A stretch of DNA of 43,962 nucleotides, taken from NCBI RefSeq assembly GCF_021401345.1, contig NZ_JACBGE010000034.1, forward strand, positions 1-43,962. Direction: 5' to 3'. Numbering within the stretch: position 1 is the first letter of the stretch; each line of letters begins with the position of its first letter. Of this stretch, positions 26,525-35,328 are shown one piece after another. The position numbers were made by a program, and so were the translations under genes. The stretch comes from Hydrogenophaga sp. NFH-34. GTDB lineage: Bacteria; Pseudomonadota; Gammaproteobacteria; Burkholderiales; Burkholderiaceae_C. The notes beneath the pieces were generated by a model, which saw only the letters and a list, made by a program, of their open reading frames with translations, was not told the origin of the DNA and searched no databases.

Positions 26525-28345
26525 TCAACCCAAAACCGGCGGGGTACTCGCCAGCACTTCGTCCAGCGTGGTGCGCCCTTCGGCGACACGTGCGGCACCG
26601 CCCAGGCGCAGCGGTCGCATGCCGTCGGCCACCGCCTGCCGGCGCAGTGCTTCCAGCTTGGGTTCGCGGCTGACCTTGTCCTTGAACGCCTCGGTCACGA
26701 CCAGCAGTTCGTACAGACCCATGCGGCCGCGGAAGCCCGTCATGCGGCAATCGACGCAGCCCACGGGGCGGAAGGGCTTGTAGCCGCCGCTGACCTGCCA
26801 GGGCTTGACCAGCTCTTCCAGCGCCGCCCGCGACGCGGCCTGGCTGGCCTCGTCCTCGCGTTCGCGGCAGGCCGGGCACAGGGTGCGCACCAGGCGCTGC
26901 GCCAGCACCCCCAGCACCGTGGCGTTGATCAGGTAGGGGGGCACGCCCAGTTCCATCAATCGCATGATGGCGCTGGGCGCGTCGTTGGTGTGCAGCGTGG
27001 TGAACACCAGGTGGCCGGTCAGCGCGGCCTGCACGGCCATTTCGGCGGTGGCCAGGTCGCGGATTTCGCCGACCATGATGATGTCCGGATCCTGACGCAT
27101 CAGCGCGCGCAGGCCTTGCGCGAAATCGAGCTCCAGGTGCGGCTGCACCTGGGTCTGGTTGAAGGACGGCTCGATCATCTCGATCGGGTCCTCCACGGTC
27201 GAGACGTTCACCTCTTCCGTGGCCAGGCGCTTGAGCGTGGCGTACAGCGTGGTGGTCTTGCCCGAGCCCGTGGGGCCGGTCACCAGCACGATGCCGTGCG
27301 GCTGGCGCATGAGCTGTTCCCAGCGCTGCGCGTCGCTGGGCGGGAAGCCCAGCGCGGCCAGGTCCTTGGTGGTGGAGTCCGGGTCGAAAATGCGCATCAC
27401 CAGCTTTTCGCCAAAAGCGGTCGGCAACGTCGACAGGCGCATTTCCACCTCGTCACCGCGCGCGCCATTGCGGCCCGGGCGCAGCGTTTTGATGCGGCCG
27501 TCCTGCGGCCGACGGCGCTCAACCACGTCCATGCGGCCCAGCAACTTGATGCGCGCGGTCATGGCGTTGAGCACGCTCATCGGCACCTGGTAGACGGGGT
27601 GCAGCACACCGTCGATGCGGAAGCGGATCACGCCCTGCTCGCGGCGCGGCTCCAGATGGATGTCGCTCGCGCGCTGGTCGAAGGCGTACTGCCAGAGCCA
27701 GTCGACCACCTGCACCACGCCCTGGTCGTTGGCGTCGAGCTGCTTGTTGCTCTTGCCCAGCTCGACCAGTTGCTCGAAGCTGGCCATGGCGTTCTGGCCA
27801 CCGCTCTTGCTGGCCGCACGCACCGACCTGGCCAGCGCAAAAAACTCGCCCGTGTAGCGTTTGATGTCTTCGGGGCTGGCCAGCGCCAGCCGCACGCTCT
27901 TGCGCGTCTGGCGCTCGACCTCGGGCACCCAGTCACGCACAAAGGGTTCGCTGGTCGCCACCGTCACCTCGGCCGGGCCCACCTGCACCGGCAGCACGTG
28001 GTGGCGCTCGGCGTAAGCGGCGCTCATCACGTCCGCCACCCGGGCCACGTCGACCTTGAGCGGGTCGATGCGCACATAGACCAGCCCGCAGCGCGGCGCC
28101 AGCCATTCGGTAAGTGCCTCGATGTCGAGCACCGTGCCATCAGGCCGGCACACACCCACCACGGCCAGCCGCTGCAACGGGTGCAACGTGCTCTGGGCCG
28201 ACGCGCAGCGCGCCACCGTGCGCGCCGCCTCTTCGGCCGTGATCAGCCCGTCCTCTCGCATCCAGCCCACCAGGGTGCGCCAGTCCAGCGGACCGGTGGT
28301 CACGGCGCCGGTTTGCGCCGGCTCGGCAGATAGATTCGTCGTCAT
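26525..28345 (-). CDS. GspE/PilB-type secretion or pilus assembly ATPase
   Basis: 606-aa type II secretion/type IV pilus superfamily ATPase. It has an N-terminal MshEN-like domain (about 60-170) and a linker. The ATPase core has SDIHLEP near 227-233, Walker A GPTGSGKTT at 357-365, the Asp box near 383-390 and Walker B IIMVGEIRD at 422-430. A His box, LVFTTLHTND, is near 446-455. The tetracysteine zinc site is C490PAC493 plus C530VDC533. Its ATG overlaps the preceding gene's stop (ATGA). No pilin, secretin or platform protein lies nearby, so the partner machine is elsewhere or the function is specialised. Confidence 0.92.
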   Translation of the reverse strand: MTTNLSAEPAQTGAVTTGPLDWRTLVGWMREDGLITAEEAARTVARCASAQSTLHPLQRLAVVGVCRPDGTVLDIEALTEWLAPRCGLVYVRIDPLKVDVARVADVMSAAYAERHHVLPVQVGPAEVTVATSEPFVRDWVPEVERQTRKSVRLALASPEDIKRYTGEFFALARSVRAASKSGGQNAMASFEQLVELGKSNKQLDANDQGVVQVVDWLWQYAFDQRASDIHLEPRREQGVIRFRIDGVLHPVYQVPMSVLNAMTARIKLLGRMDVVERRRPQDGRIKTLRPGRNGARGDEVEMRLSTLPTAFGEKLVMRIFDPDSTTKDLAALGFPPSDAQRWEQLMRQPHGIVLVTGPTGSGKTTTLYATLKRLATEEVNVSTVEDPIEMIEPSFNQTQVQPHLELDFAQGLRALMRQDPDIIMVGEIRDLATAEMAVQAALTGHLVFTTLHTNDAPSAIMRLMELGVPPYLINATVLGVLAQRLVRTLCPACREREDEASQAASRAALEELVKPWQVSGGYKPFRPVGCVDCRMTGFRGRMGLYELLVVTEAFKDKVSREPKLEALRRQAVADGMRPLRLGGAARVAEGRTTLDEVLASTPPVLG

Positions 28346-29142
28346 GCAGCCCCCTCGACCGGCTTGAAGATGCGCAGCCACTTCACCGCCGGCAGGCGCC
28401 AGCGTGACTGGATGACCTCGGCCCGCGCCAACAGTTCCATGCGGGAGGGCCGGTCGGGCGTGCGCTGCGCCAGCACGATGGTGTTGCCTTCGCGCGTCGG
28501 GCGGAACGCCCAGACGGCCGCCTCGCCAAACGCCTGGGCAATGGCCTGCAGCGAACGGGCGAAGCTGGCGTCGCGCCCGAAGAGGTTGACCGTCATCACC
28601 CCGTCTTCGGTCAGCAACGCGCGGCAATCGGCATAGAACTCGGGGCTGTCCAGCACCGGCGCGGCGGCCTCGTGGTCGTACAGGTCCACCTGCAGCGCAT
28701 CGATCCGGCCGGCATGGGCCGGGTTGCGGATCTCCAGGCCGGCGTCGGCCAGCAGCACCCGCAACCGGGCGCCGTCGGGCGGCAGCTTGAACCAGGTGCG
28801 GCACACCGCGAGCACCTGCGGATTGATCTCGATGGCCGTGGTTTCCGTGCGCAGCAGCTTGTGGTGGAACTTGGTCAGCGCGGCCGACCCCAGGCCGAGC
28901 TGCATGGCCCGGCGCCGGGGCACGCTGGCCGGGTCGACGAAGAGCAGCCAGGCCATCATGCGCTGCACGTACTCGAGTTCGATAGCGAACGGGTCGTCGA
29001 TCAGCATCGACCCCTGGATCCATTCGGTGCCCAGGTGCAGGAAGCGCACCTCACCGTCTTCCGACACCGTCACCGGTGGCAACGCATCCAGGGTGCGCGA
29101 AGGCGACCGGACACGGGAAGAAGGCGATACCGTTTTCGACAT
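28342..29142 (-). CDS. Spermidine-synthase-like methyltransferase-fold protein
   Basis: 266-aa protein with the spermidine/spermine synthase Rossmann fold. An N-terminal beta-strand region (VRFLHLGTEWIQGSMLI, about 33-49) is followed by MQLGLGSAALTKF (about 81-93), the cofactor loop, then AIEINPQVLAVCR (about 104-116), VDLYDH (about 150) and a C-terminal EGNTIVLA strand. The typical DGxxQ/GGGDG signature of true SpeE is not obvious (the GGGDG equivalent reads LGLGS). Polyamine synthesis is therefore not assured; a methyltransferase role is possible. The start MSKTVSPSS is preferred over an upstream ATG 30 bases earlier. It is the first gene of the operon with the ATPase and Crp/Fnr genes (4-base ATGA overlap). 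Confidence 0.85.
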   Translation of the reverse strand: MSKTVSPSSRVRSPSRTLDALPPVTVSEDGEVRFLHLGTEWIQGSMLIDDPFAIELEYVQRMMAWLLFVDPASVPRRRAMQLGLGSAALTKFHHKLLRTETTAIEINPQVLAVCRTWFKLPPDGARLRVLLADAGLEIRNPAHAGRIDALQVDLYDHEAAAPVLDSPEFYADCRALLTEDGVMTVNLFGRDASFARSLQAIAQAFGEAAVWAFRPTREGNTIVLAQRTPDRPSRMELLARAEVIQSRWRLPAVKWLRIFKPVEGAA

Positions 29143-29283
29143 GAAAGACCCAGAAAGGCAACAAAACACCACAGATCAGCGCAATTTCACACGCAAACGC
29201 CCTGGGACCGAGGGGCTCGGCGCCACGGGCAGCGAGCGCGCCAGATACTCCCCGGCATCGCTGAACAGCCACAAGGGCTCATT

Positions 29284-30093
29284 ATGAACACGGAAGTGAT
29301 CTGGAATTTTCTGACGACGCAGGGGGCTGACTTCGGCCTCAAGATCCTGGGCGCGATCGCGGCCTGGGTGATCGGCCGCTGGCTGATCGGGCTGGCCGTG
29401 CGCCTCATCGGCGGTGCGCTCGAAAGAGGCCGCAAGATCGACGCCACCCTGATCCAGTACCTCAAATCCATCATCTCGGTGGGTCTGACGCTGGTGCTGG
29501 TGCTGGCCATCCTGGACATCTTCGGCATCAAGACCACGTCGTTCGCCGCGTTGCTGGCCGGCGCGGGCCTGGCCATCGGTGCCGCCTGGAGCGGCATGCT
29601 GGGCAATTTCGCGGCGGGGCTGTTCCTGCAGGTGCTGCGCCCCTACAAGGTGGGCGACTTCATCAACGCAGGCGGTGTGACCGGCACGGTCAGGGAACTG
29701 GGCCTGTTCGCCACCACCATCCTGACCATGGACAACGTGCTGACCGTGGTGGGCAACAACAAGGTGTTCTCGGACAACATCCAGAACTACAGCGCCGAAC
29801 CCTTCCGCCGCGTCGACTGCGTGGCCAAGGTGGCCAACGGCGTGGACGTACAGGACGCCATCGCGCGCCTGCGCCCGGTGATCGCCGCGATCGCCCATGT
29901 GCGCGATACGCCGGCTCCCGACATCGAAATCCTGCAGTTCACGCCCGAAGGCCCGCTGCTGTGCGTGCGCCCCTACACCCACACCGACCACTACTGGCAG
30001 GTGTACTTCGACACGCACAAGGCCATCGTGGCCACCTTCGGCGCCGCCGGTTACCCGGTACCGGAAACCCCGGTGGCGCACCGCACGGTCTGA
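29284..30093 (+). CDS. mscS: Small-conductance mechanosensitive channel (MscS family)
   Basis: 269-aa inner-membrane channel that opens under membrane tension and protects against hypo-osmotic shock. There are three hydrophobic segments (about 18-42, 58-82, 86-115). The pore helix TM3 has the Gly/Ala pattern ALLAGAGLAIGAAWSGMLGN (about 88-107) followed by RPYKVGDF (about 119-126), as in E. coli MscS. The cytoplasmic beta domain follows, with IQNYS near 160. Length is close to the E. coli protein (286 aa). It is convergent with the glycosylase gene. Confidence 0.94.
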   Translation: MNTEVIWNFLTTQGADFGLKILGAIAAWVIGRWLIGLAVRLIGGALERGRKIDATLIQYLKSIISVGLTLVLVLAILDIFGIKTTSFAALLAGAGLAIGAAWSGMLGNFAAGLFLQVLRPYKVGDFINAGGVTGTVRELGLFATTILTMDNVLTVVGNNKVFSDNIQNYSAEPFRRVDCVAKVANGVDVQDAIARLRPVIAAIAHVRDTPAPDIEILQFTPEGPLLCVRPYTHTDHYWQVYFDTHKAIVATFGAAGYPVPETPVAHRTV

Positions 30094-30101
30094 CCTGCCT
30101 G

Positions 30102-30122
30102 GCGCCCGCTCCGTGCGGGCGC
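30102..30122. repeat. GC hairpin between mscS and the glycosylase gene
   Basis: GCGCCCGC-TCCGT-GCGGGCGC is a perfect 8-bp stem between two convergent genes. Neither strand has a T-run, so it is at best a weak terminator or a Rho-independent-like transcript end. Confidence 0.5.
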
Positions 30123-30127
30123 GCCGC

Positions 30128-30625
30128 TCAGCCCAGCAGCCCTGTCGCTTCGAACACCGCCTGCCAGGCCTGGCGCTTGCGCTCGAAGCTCCAGCTCGCG
30201 TTGGCCGGGCTGGTGGACGGCAGGCGGTACACCGGCAGGCCCAGCGCCCGGGTGTGCCGCGCGTGGCGGAAGCTTTCGCCGCCGTTGTGCGCAATGGCCT
30301 GCAGGCGCGGGCATTCGCGCTGCAGCCGGCCCCAGTCGTTGAGCTCGGCATGGCGGATGTCCGCATCCAGGCTGCCTTCGCGCTCGCAGGCGGCGTACAC
30401 GTCCCAGATGCCCAGGCCGCGCGAGCGCACCGCGTCGAGCCGGTGTGCATAGGTCAGGGCCACCAGATCGGTGGCCCACAGCGCCGACAGGATCTTCCAG
30501 AACTGGTTCTGCGGGTGGCCGTAGTACTGCTGCGCGCGCAGCGAAGCCACGCCGGGAAAACTGCCCAACACCAGCAGACGGGTGTCCGGCCCAATGACCG
30601 GCGCCAGACCGACCAGGCGCGTCAT
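30128..30625 (-). CDS. DNA-deoxyinosine (hypoxanthine) glycosylase, UDG family 6
   Basis: 165-aa uracil-DNA-glycosylase-fold protein. The family-6 signature lies near the N-terminus: LVLGSFPGVASL (about 17-28), then QQYYGHPQNQFW (about 30-41). The C-terminal loop VYRLPSTSPANA (about 129-140) is the usual SPAN-type motif. Family members remove hypoxanthine (deaminated adenine) and sometimes uracil in mismatches. Its ATG overlaps the tatD stop (ATGA), so the two are translated together. Confidence 0.92.
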   Translation of the reverse strand: MTRLVGLAPVIGPDTRLLVLGSFPGVASLRAQQYYGHPQNQFWKILSALWATDLVALTYAHRLDAVRSRGLGIWDVYAACEREGSLDADIRHAELNDWGRLQRECPRLQAIAHNGGESFRHARHTRALGLPVYRLPSTSPANASWSFERKRQAWQAVFEATGLLG

Positions 30626-31470
30626 GCGCCGCGCTCCGGCAAGGCCGCCAGGCGCGGCAGGGCGGCCAACGCATTGGCGGTGGTGGCCTGCGCCAGCGCC
30701 TCGGGCGCCATGGCACGCAACCCGGCCAGCACCGCCCCGATGCGCGGCAACTCGGCCGGGGTGTTCAGCCCCTGTGGCCGGCCAGCGGCACGTTCGGCGG
30801 CCGTGGCATAGAGCCACTGGGGCGGAATGTCGGGCGCATCGGTTTCGAGCACCAGCGCCTCCAGCGGCAGGGCCGCAGCCAGCGCCCGCAGGCGCAGGGC
30901 CGGCTCGAAGGTGGCCGCTCCGCCGAAACCGAGCCGGAAACCCAGTGCCAGAAAGGCCTGCGCCTGCGCCGGGCTGCCGTTGAACGCATGGGCAATGCCG
31001 CCGCCCGTGGGCAGCTCGCGAAGGTGCTTGAGCAGCCCGTCGACGCTGCGCCGGCAGTGCAGGATGACCGGCAGCCCATGCTTGCGCGCCAGTTTCAGTT
31101 GCGCGCGGTAGAAGCGTTCCTGGCGCGCCCGCATCGCGGGCTCGGTCAGCGCCGGCACAAAAAAATCGAGGCCGATCTCGCCCACGGCCACCAGCCGGGG
31201 ATCGTCCCGGTACGCCGTCAGTTCAGCGTCCAGGGCGTCCAGGTCCTGCTCATCAGCTTGCGGCACGTAAAGGGGATGGATGCCGAGGGCATAGGCATCG
31301 CCCAGCTCGTGCGCCAGTTGCCGCACGGCGGCGAAGTGGCGGCGCTCGACCGCCGGGATCACGCAGCGCGACACGCCCAGCGCGCGCGCGGCTTCCCGCG
31401 CCTGCCGCGCCAGCGCATGGCCGTCGCCGAATTCGGGGGCATCCAGATGGCAGTGTGTGTCGATCCACAT
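30622..31470 (-). CDS. tatD: TatD-family metal-dependent DNase/hydrolase
   Basis: 282-aa TIM-barrel hydrolase. Metal ligands are recognisable: DTHCHLD (residues 4-10), GEIGLDFF (about 97-104), ILHCRRS (about 135-141), IAHAFNGS (about 159-166) and the final ETDAPDIPP (about 209-217). E. coli TatD is a 3'-to-5' exonuclease implicated in repair of oxidatively damaged DNA; paralogues YcfH and YjjV are also possible orthologues. Start MWIDTHCHL is certain in context. It overlaps the downstream glycosylase by 4 bases and is divergent from the META lipoprotein gene. Confidence 0.93.
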   Translation of the reverse strand: MWIDTHCHLDAPEFGDGHALARQAREAARALGVSRCVIPAVERRHFAAVRQLAHELGDAYALGIHPLYVPQADEQDLDALDAELTAYRDDPRLVAVGEIGLDFFVPALTEPAMRARQERFYRAQLKLARKHGLPVILHCRRSVDGLLKHLRELPTGGGIAHAFNGSPAQAQAFLALGFRLGFGGAATFEPALRLRALAAALPLEALVLETDAPDIPPQWLYATAAERAAGRPQGLNTPAELPRIGAVLAGLRAMAPEALAQATTANALAALPRLAALPERGA

Positions 31471-31596
31471 GGTCGGCAAGGCAAAGTGCGGCGGCCGCCG
31501 CTCCAGCGGGTTAAGCTCGGTCAGGCATTCTGCCCGGTTGCCCGGCCCCGCCAACGTGTGGGGTTGACCCACCAGGCCCGTTCACGGAGGAAGATC

Positions 31597-32025
31597 ATGA
31601 AGACCCGCACCCACCTGCTGCCCGCCCTGCTCGCCGCTGCCGCCCTGACGGCCTCCTGCGCCACCCCGCCGCCAGCATCGGTGGTGTGGGGCTCCGAATG
31701 GCAGTTGCAGGCGCTGGGCGATCAGCCCGTGCTGCACCGTCCCCTGGCCACGCTGAACTTTCCCGAACCGGGCCGGATCGCGGGCAACGGCTCGTGCAAC
31801 CGCTTTTTCGGCAGCGCCAGCATCGACGGCGCCAATCTCCGGATCGAACAGACCGGCATGACGCGCATGGCCTGCGCCGAGCCCGTGAACGCCCAGGAAA
31901 TGCACTACATGAAGGCCCTGACAGCGGCCCAGCGCTTCGAGCTGCTGGGCGATGTGCTGCTGATCCACAGCAGCGCCCTGGACAAGCCCTTGCGCTTCGT
32001 GAAGCCGGGCATCCGGGACGAGTGA
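31597..32025 (+). CDS. META-domain (HslJ-like) lipoprotein
   Basis: 142-aa exported lipoprotein. Signal peptide runs MKTRTHLLPALLAAAALTAS with lipobox LTAS-Cys21. The META domain (about 33-135) has the family core GNGSCNRFFGSASIDG (about 63-78) and TGMTRMACAEP (about 87-97). HslJ proteins are heat- and antibiotic-associated outer-membrane lipoproteins of unclear mechanism. GGAGGA lies 5 bases before the ATG. It is maturated by LspA and sorted by the Lol system, both of which are encoded in this window. Confidence 0.92.
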   Translation: MKTRTHLLPALLAAAALTASCATPPPASVVWGSEWQLQALGDQPVLHRPLATLNFPEPGRIAGNGSCNRFFGSASIDGANLRIEQTGMTRMACAEPVNAQEMHYMKALTAAQRFELLGDVLLIHSSALDKPLRFVKPGIRDE

Positions 32026-32110
32026 CCCGCTGGCCTCCCAGGTGGAGGAGCGCCAGCCCCCCCGGCCCTGCCCGGGCGGTTCGCTGACCGGTTGCCGGCG
32101 TTCCTGGCCG

Positions 32111-32785
<675 letters not shown>

Positions 32786-32866
32786 GAAACAGAGCTTTCC
32801 TTCAGCGGAGCGGGGTACCGCCCGCCCTGCGACCGCGGCCGGCGACAGCCGCGACAGAACCTGACG

Positions 32867-32931
32867 GCCGGCATGCCGGCGCCTGGATGCCCGCCTTCGC
32901 GGGCATGACGGGCACACAACGCCCGTGCCCG
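32867..32931. repeat. Three-hairpin dispersed element between lolC and lolD
   Basis: Contains the 14-base palindrome GCCGGCATGCCGGC (32867-32880), ATGCCCGC-CTTC-GCGGGCAT (32887-32906) and CGGGCAC/GTGCCCG (32909-32915 with 32925-32931). The middle part reads TGGATGCCCGCCTTCGCGGG. It belongs to the widespread proteobacterial TGGATnCCCGCCTTCGCGGG repeat class. Confidence 0.75.
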
Positions 32932-32970
32932 GCAAAACGGCGGAGCGAGGAGGCAGACGATCCAGCAGCA

Positions 32971-33041
32971 CCGAGCCACCCCAAGGCAGGTGCAGCCCCC
33001 CCGGGGGGCAGCGACCCGCGCCAGCGGCGGAGCGTGGGGGC
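32971..33041 (+). repeat. Dispersed G-rich repeat, copy 2 (lolC-lolD gap)
   Basis: CCGAGCCACCCCAAGGC at the left end, core GGGGGGCAGCGACCC, right end GAGCGTGGGGGC. It is related to copies at 8410-8475 and 36005-36074 and ends 1 base before the lolC stop codon region. Confidence 0.75.
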
Positions 33042-33042
33042 C

Positions 33043-34299
33043 TCATTCATACCGCAGCGCCTCGGCCGGGTTCACGCGGCTGGCGCGCCAGCTCGGGTAC
33101 AGCGTAGCCACGAAGGCCAGTGCCAGCGAGATCAGCGCGATGGGCACGATGTCGCCCTGCTGCGGGTCGCTGGGCATGCGGCTGATGACATAGATGTCCT
33201 TGGGCAGGAAGCTGGCCCCCAGCAGGTGTTCGAGCGCCGGCACGATGGTGTCGATGTTGAACGCGATGCCCAGGCCCAGCAGCAGGCCCAGACCGGTGCC
33301 GATCACGCCCACAGCCGCGCCCTGCACCATGAAAATGCCCATGATGCTGCGCGGGCTGGCACCCAGGGTGCGCAGGATGGCGATGTCGGCGCGCTTGTCG
33401 GTCACGGTCATCACCAGCGTGGACACGAGGTTGAACGCCGCCACAGCCACGATCAGCGTGAGGATGATGAACATCATGCGTTTTTCGAGCTGCACGGCTG
33501 CGAACCAGGTGCGGTTCTGGCGCGTCCAGTCGCGCACCAGCAGGCCCGGGTCGAGCTTGGCAGCCAGCTCCAGCGCGACCTCGCGCGCCTCGTGCAGGTT
33601 GCGGATCTTCACGCGCACCCCGGTCGGCCCTTCCACGCGGAAGATGCGGGCCGCGTCCTGCTCGTGCAGCAGGGCCAGCGCCGAGTCGTATTCGTAGTGG
33701 CCGGAATCGAAGGTGCCCACCACCGTCATCTGGCGGATGCGCGGAACCACGCCGGCCGGCGTGACCTGGCCGCTGGGAGCGATCAGCGTCACGCTGTCGC
33801 CCACGCCCACCCCCAGACTGCGCGCCAGCTCGCCACCCAGGATGACGCCGAATGCGCCCGGCACCAGCCGCGGCAGCACGGTCTGCGACAGGTCGGCCGC
33901 CAGCTCGGTGACCTGGGGCTCCTGCGCCGGGTCGATGCCGCGCACCATCGCGCCCTTCATGTCCTCGCCACGGGCGATCAGCGCCTGGGCGCCCACGAAC
34001 GGGGCCGCGCCCACCACCGCGGGGTGGCTGCGCACGCGGGCCAGCACCTCATTCAGCTGCGGCACGGCCTGGCCGCCGGGTTCGAAGATCTCGATGTGCG
34101 AGAGCACCCCCAGCATGCGGTCGCGCACCTCTTTCTGGAAGCCGTTCATCACCGACAGCACGATGATGAGCGCCGCCACCCCCAGCGCGATGCCGAGCAT
34201 GGAAATGAGCGAGATGAAGGAAATGAAGCCGTCCCGGCGGGACGCGCGGCCGGCGCGGGTATAGCGCCAGCCCAGAAGAAGTTCGTAAGGGGTTTGCAT
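33043..34299 (-). CDS. lolC: Lipoprotein-releasing ABC transporter permease LolC/LolE
   Basis: 418-aa inner-membrane permease. Starting MQTPYELLLGWRYTR, it has the first TM helix at about 25-50 (FISLISMLGIALGVAALIIVLSV) followed by MNGFQKEVRDRMLG. A large periplasmic domain (about 55-265) follows. The C-terminal FtsX-like helices include LVSTLVMTVTDKRADIAILRTLGASP (about 295-320) and ALAFVATLYPSWRA near the end. This is the usual MacB/FtsX topology. Burkholderiales often have a single LolC/E-type protein working as a homodimer (LolF-like), which may be the case here. The start is 74 bases from the divergent RpfE-like gene. Confidence 0.94.
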   Translation of the reverse strand: MQTPYELLLGWRYTRAGRASRRDGFISFISLISMLGIALGVAALIIVLSVMNGFQKEVRDRMLGVLSHIEIFEPGGQAVPQLNEVLARVRSHPAVVGAAPFVGAQALIARGEDMKGAMVRGIDPAQEPQVTELAADLSQTVLPRLVPGAFGVILGGELARSLGVGVGDSVTLIAPSGQVTPAGVVPRIRQMTVVGTFDSGHYEYDSALALLHEQDAARIFRVEGPTGVRVKIRNLHEAREVALELAAKLDPGLLVRDWTRQNRTWFAAVQLEKRMMFIILTLIVAVAAFNLVSTLVMTVTDKRADIAILRTLGASPRSIMGIFMVQGAAVGVIGTGLGLLLGLGIAFNIDTIVPALEHLLGASFLPKDIYVISRMPSDPQQGDIVPIALISLALAFVATLYPSWRASRVNPAEALRYE

Positions 34300-34373
34300 G
34301 AGCAGGTTCCAGCCGGGCGATTGTGGCATCCCCGACAATGCTGCTCTGACCGTCCGCCCACCTCTCCGGTTCC

Positions 34374-35318
34374 GTGATCCCCCACCTGCTCATTCCCCAT
34401 GCCGCCGCCCGCGACCAGCACGACCAGTCCCTGTGGCCGGCGCAGGTGCCGCGCGAACTGCCCCACCTGAGCGCGCTGCTGCCCCTGATGTCGGTGGCCG
34501 AGCAGGTGGATGCCGGCCCCGAATGCCCGTCCATGCCCTACGAACTGGCGCTGGCCGCCCTGCTGGGCCTGCCGGCCAGCGAAGGCCAGATCCCCTGGGC
34601 CGCCCTGGAAACCCGCACCACCGGCCAGCCCTGCGGCTGGATCCGCCCCTGCCACCTGCAGGTCGGCAGCGACCAGGTCCGGCTGGGGGCCCCGGAACAG
34701 CTGGACCTGCAGGAAGCCGAGTCGCGCGCGCTGTTCGAAGCGGCCCAGCCCTACTTCGAAGAAGACGGCATCGCGCTGCGCTACGTCATGCCCCACGCCT
34801 GGCTGGCGACGGGGGAACCCCTGCGCGGGCTGACCACCTGGTCGCTGGACCGCCTGGCGGGCCGGCCCATCACGCCGGCGGTGTTGCATTTCAGCGGCCA
34901 TCCCGAGGCCCTGCGCTGGCGCCGCCTGCAAAACGAGATGCAGATGCTGTTCTACGCCCACCGCGTGAACGACGACCGCCAGCAACGCCGCCTGCCGCTG
35001 ATCAACGCCCTCTGGGTCACGGGCGCCGGCTTGCTGGAGGCCTTGCCCCCACCGGCACCGCAGGTGCAGGTCGAAAACCGCCTGCAGGCCAGTGCCCTGG
35101 CGCTGGATGCCCGCGCCTACGTCGACGCCTGGCAGGCGGTCGACGGCGACAGCGTGGCCCGCCTGCTGGCCGAGGCCCGCCGCGGCACACCGGTCCGCCT
35201 CACCCTGGCGGGCGAGCAGCGCGCCATCACCCTGGTGGCCTCGCGCGCCTCGGCCTGGCAGCGCCTGACCCGCCTGTTCGCCTCCCGGCCTTCACTGGCC
35301 CTGCTGGACACGCTCTGA
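34374..35318 (+). CDS. RpfE-like conserved protein next to recJ (phosphoglycerate-mutase-annotated family)
   Basis: 314-aa cytoplasmic protein beginning MIPHLLIPHAAARDQ. It has no export signal. The C-terminal half holds a strongly conserved-looking stretch (WRRLQNEMQMLFYAHRVND, about 182-200, and LPLINALWVTGAGLLE, about 206-221). Proteins of this type lie beside recJ in many beta- and gammaproteobacteria and are labelled RpfE-like regulatory proteins or, loosely, phosphoglycerate mutase; I know of no demonstrated biochemical activity. Only 10 bases separate it from recJ, so the two are co-transcribed. Family assignment rests on memory of the context and is moderate. Confidence 0.75.
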   Translation: MIPHLLIPHAAARDQHDQSLWPAQVPRELPHLSALLPLMSVAEQVDAGPECPSMPYELALAALLGLPASEGQIPWAALETRTTGQPCGWIRPCHLQVGSDQVRLGAPEQLDLQEAESRALFEAAQPYFEEDGIALRYVMPHAWLATGEPLRGLTTWSLDRLAGRPITPAVLHFSGHPEALRWRRLQNEMQMLFYAHRVNDDRQQRRLPLINALWVTGAGLLEALPPPAPQVQVENRLQASALALDARAYVDAWQAVDGDSVARLLAEARRGTPVRLTLAGEQRAITLVASRASAWQRLTRLFASRPSLALLDTL

Positions 35319-35328
35319 ACGACACCGC

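Noticed and set aside
32034..32048. Hairpin CCTCC-CAGGT-GGAGG after the META lipoprotein gene
   Set aside because: Short five-base stem without a T-run; may be chance in GC-rich DNA.
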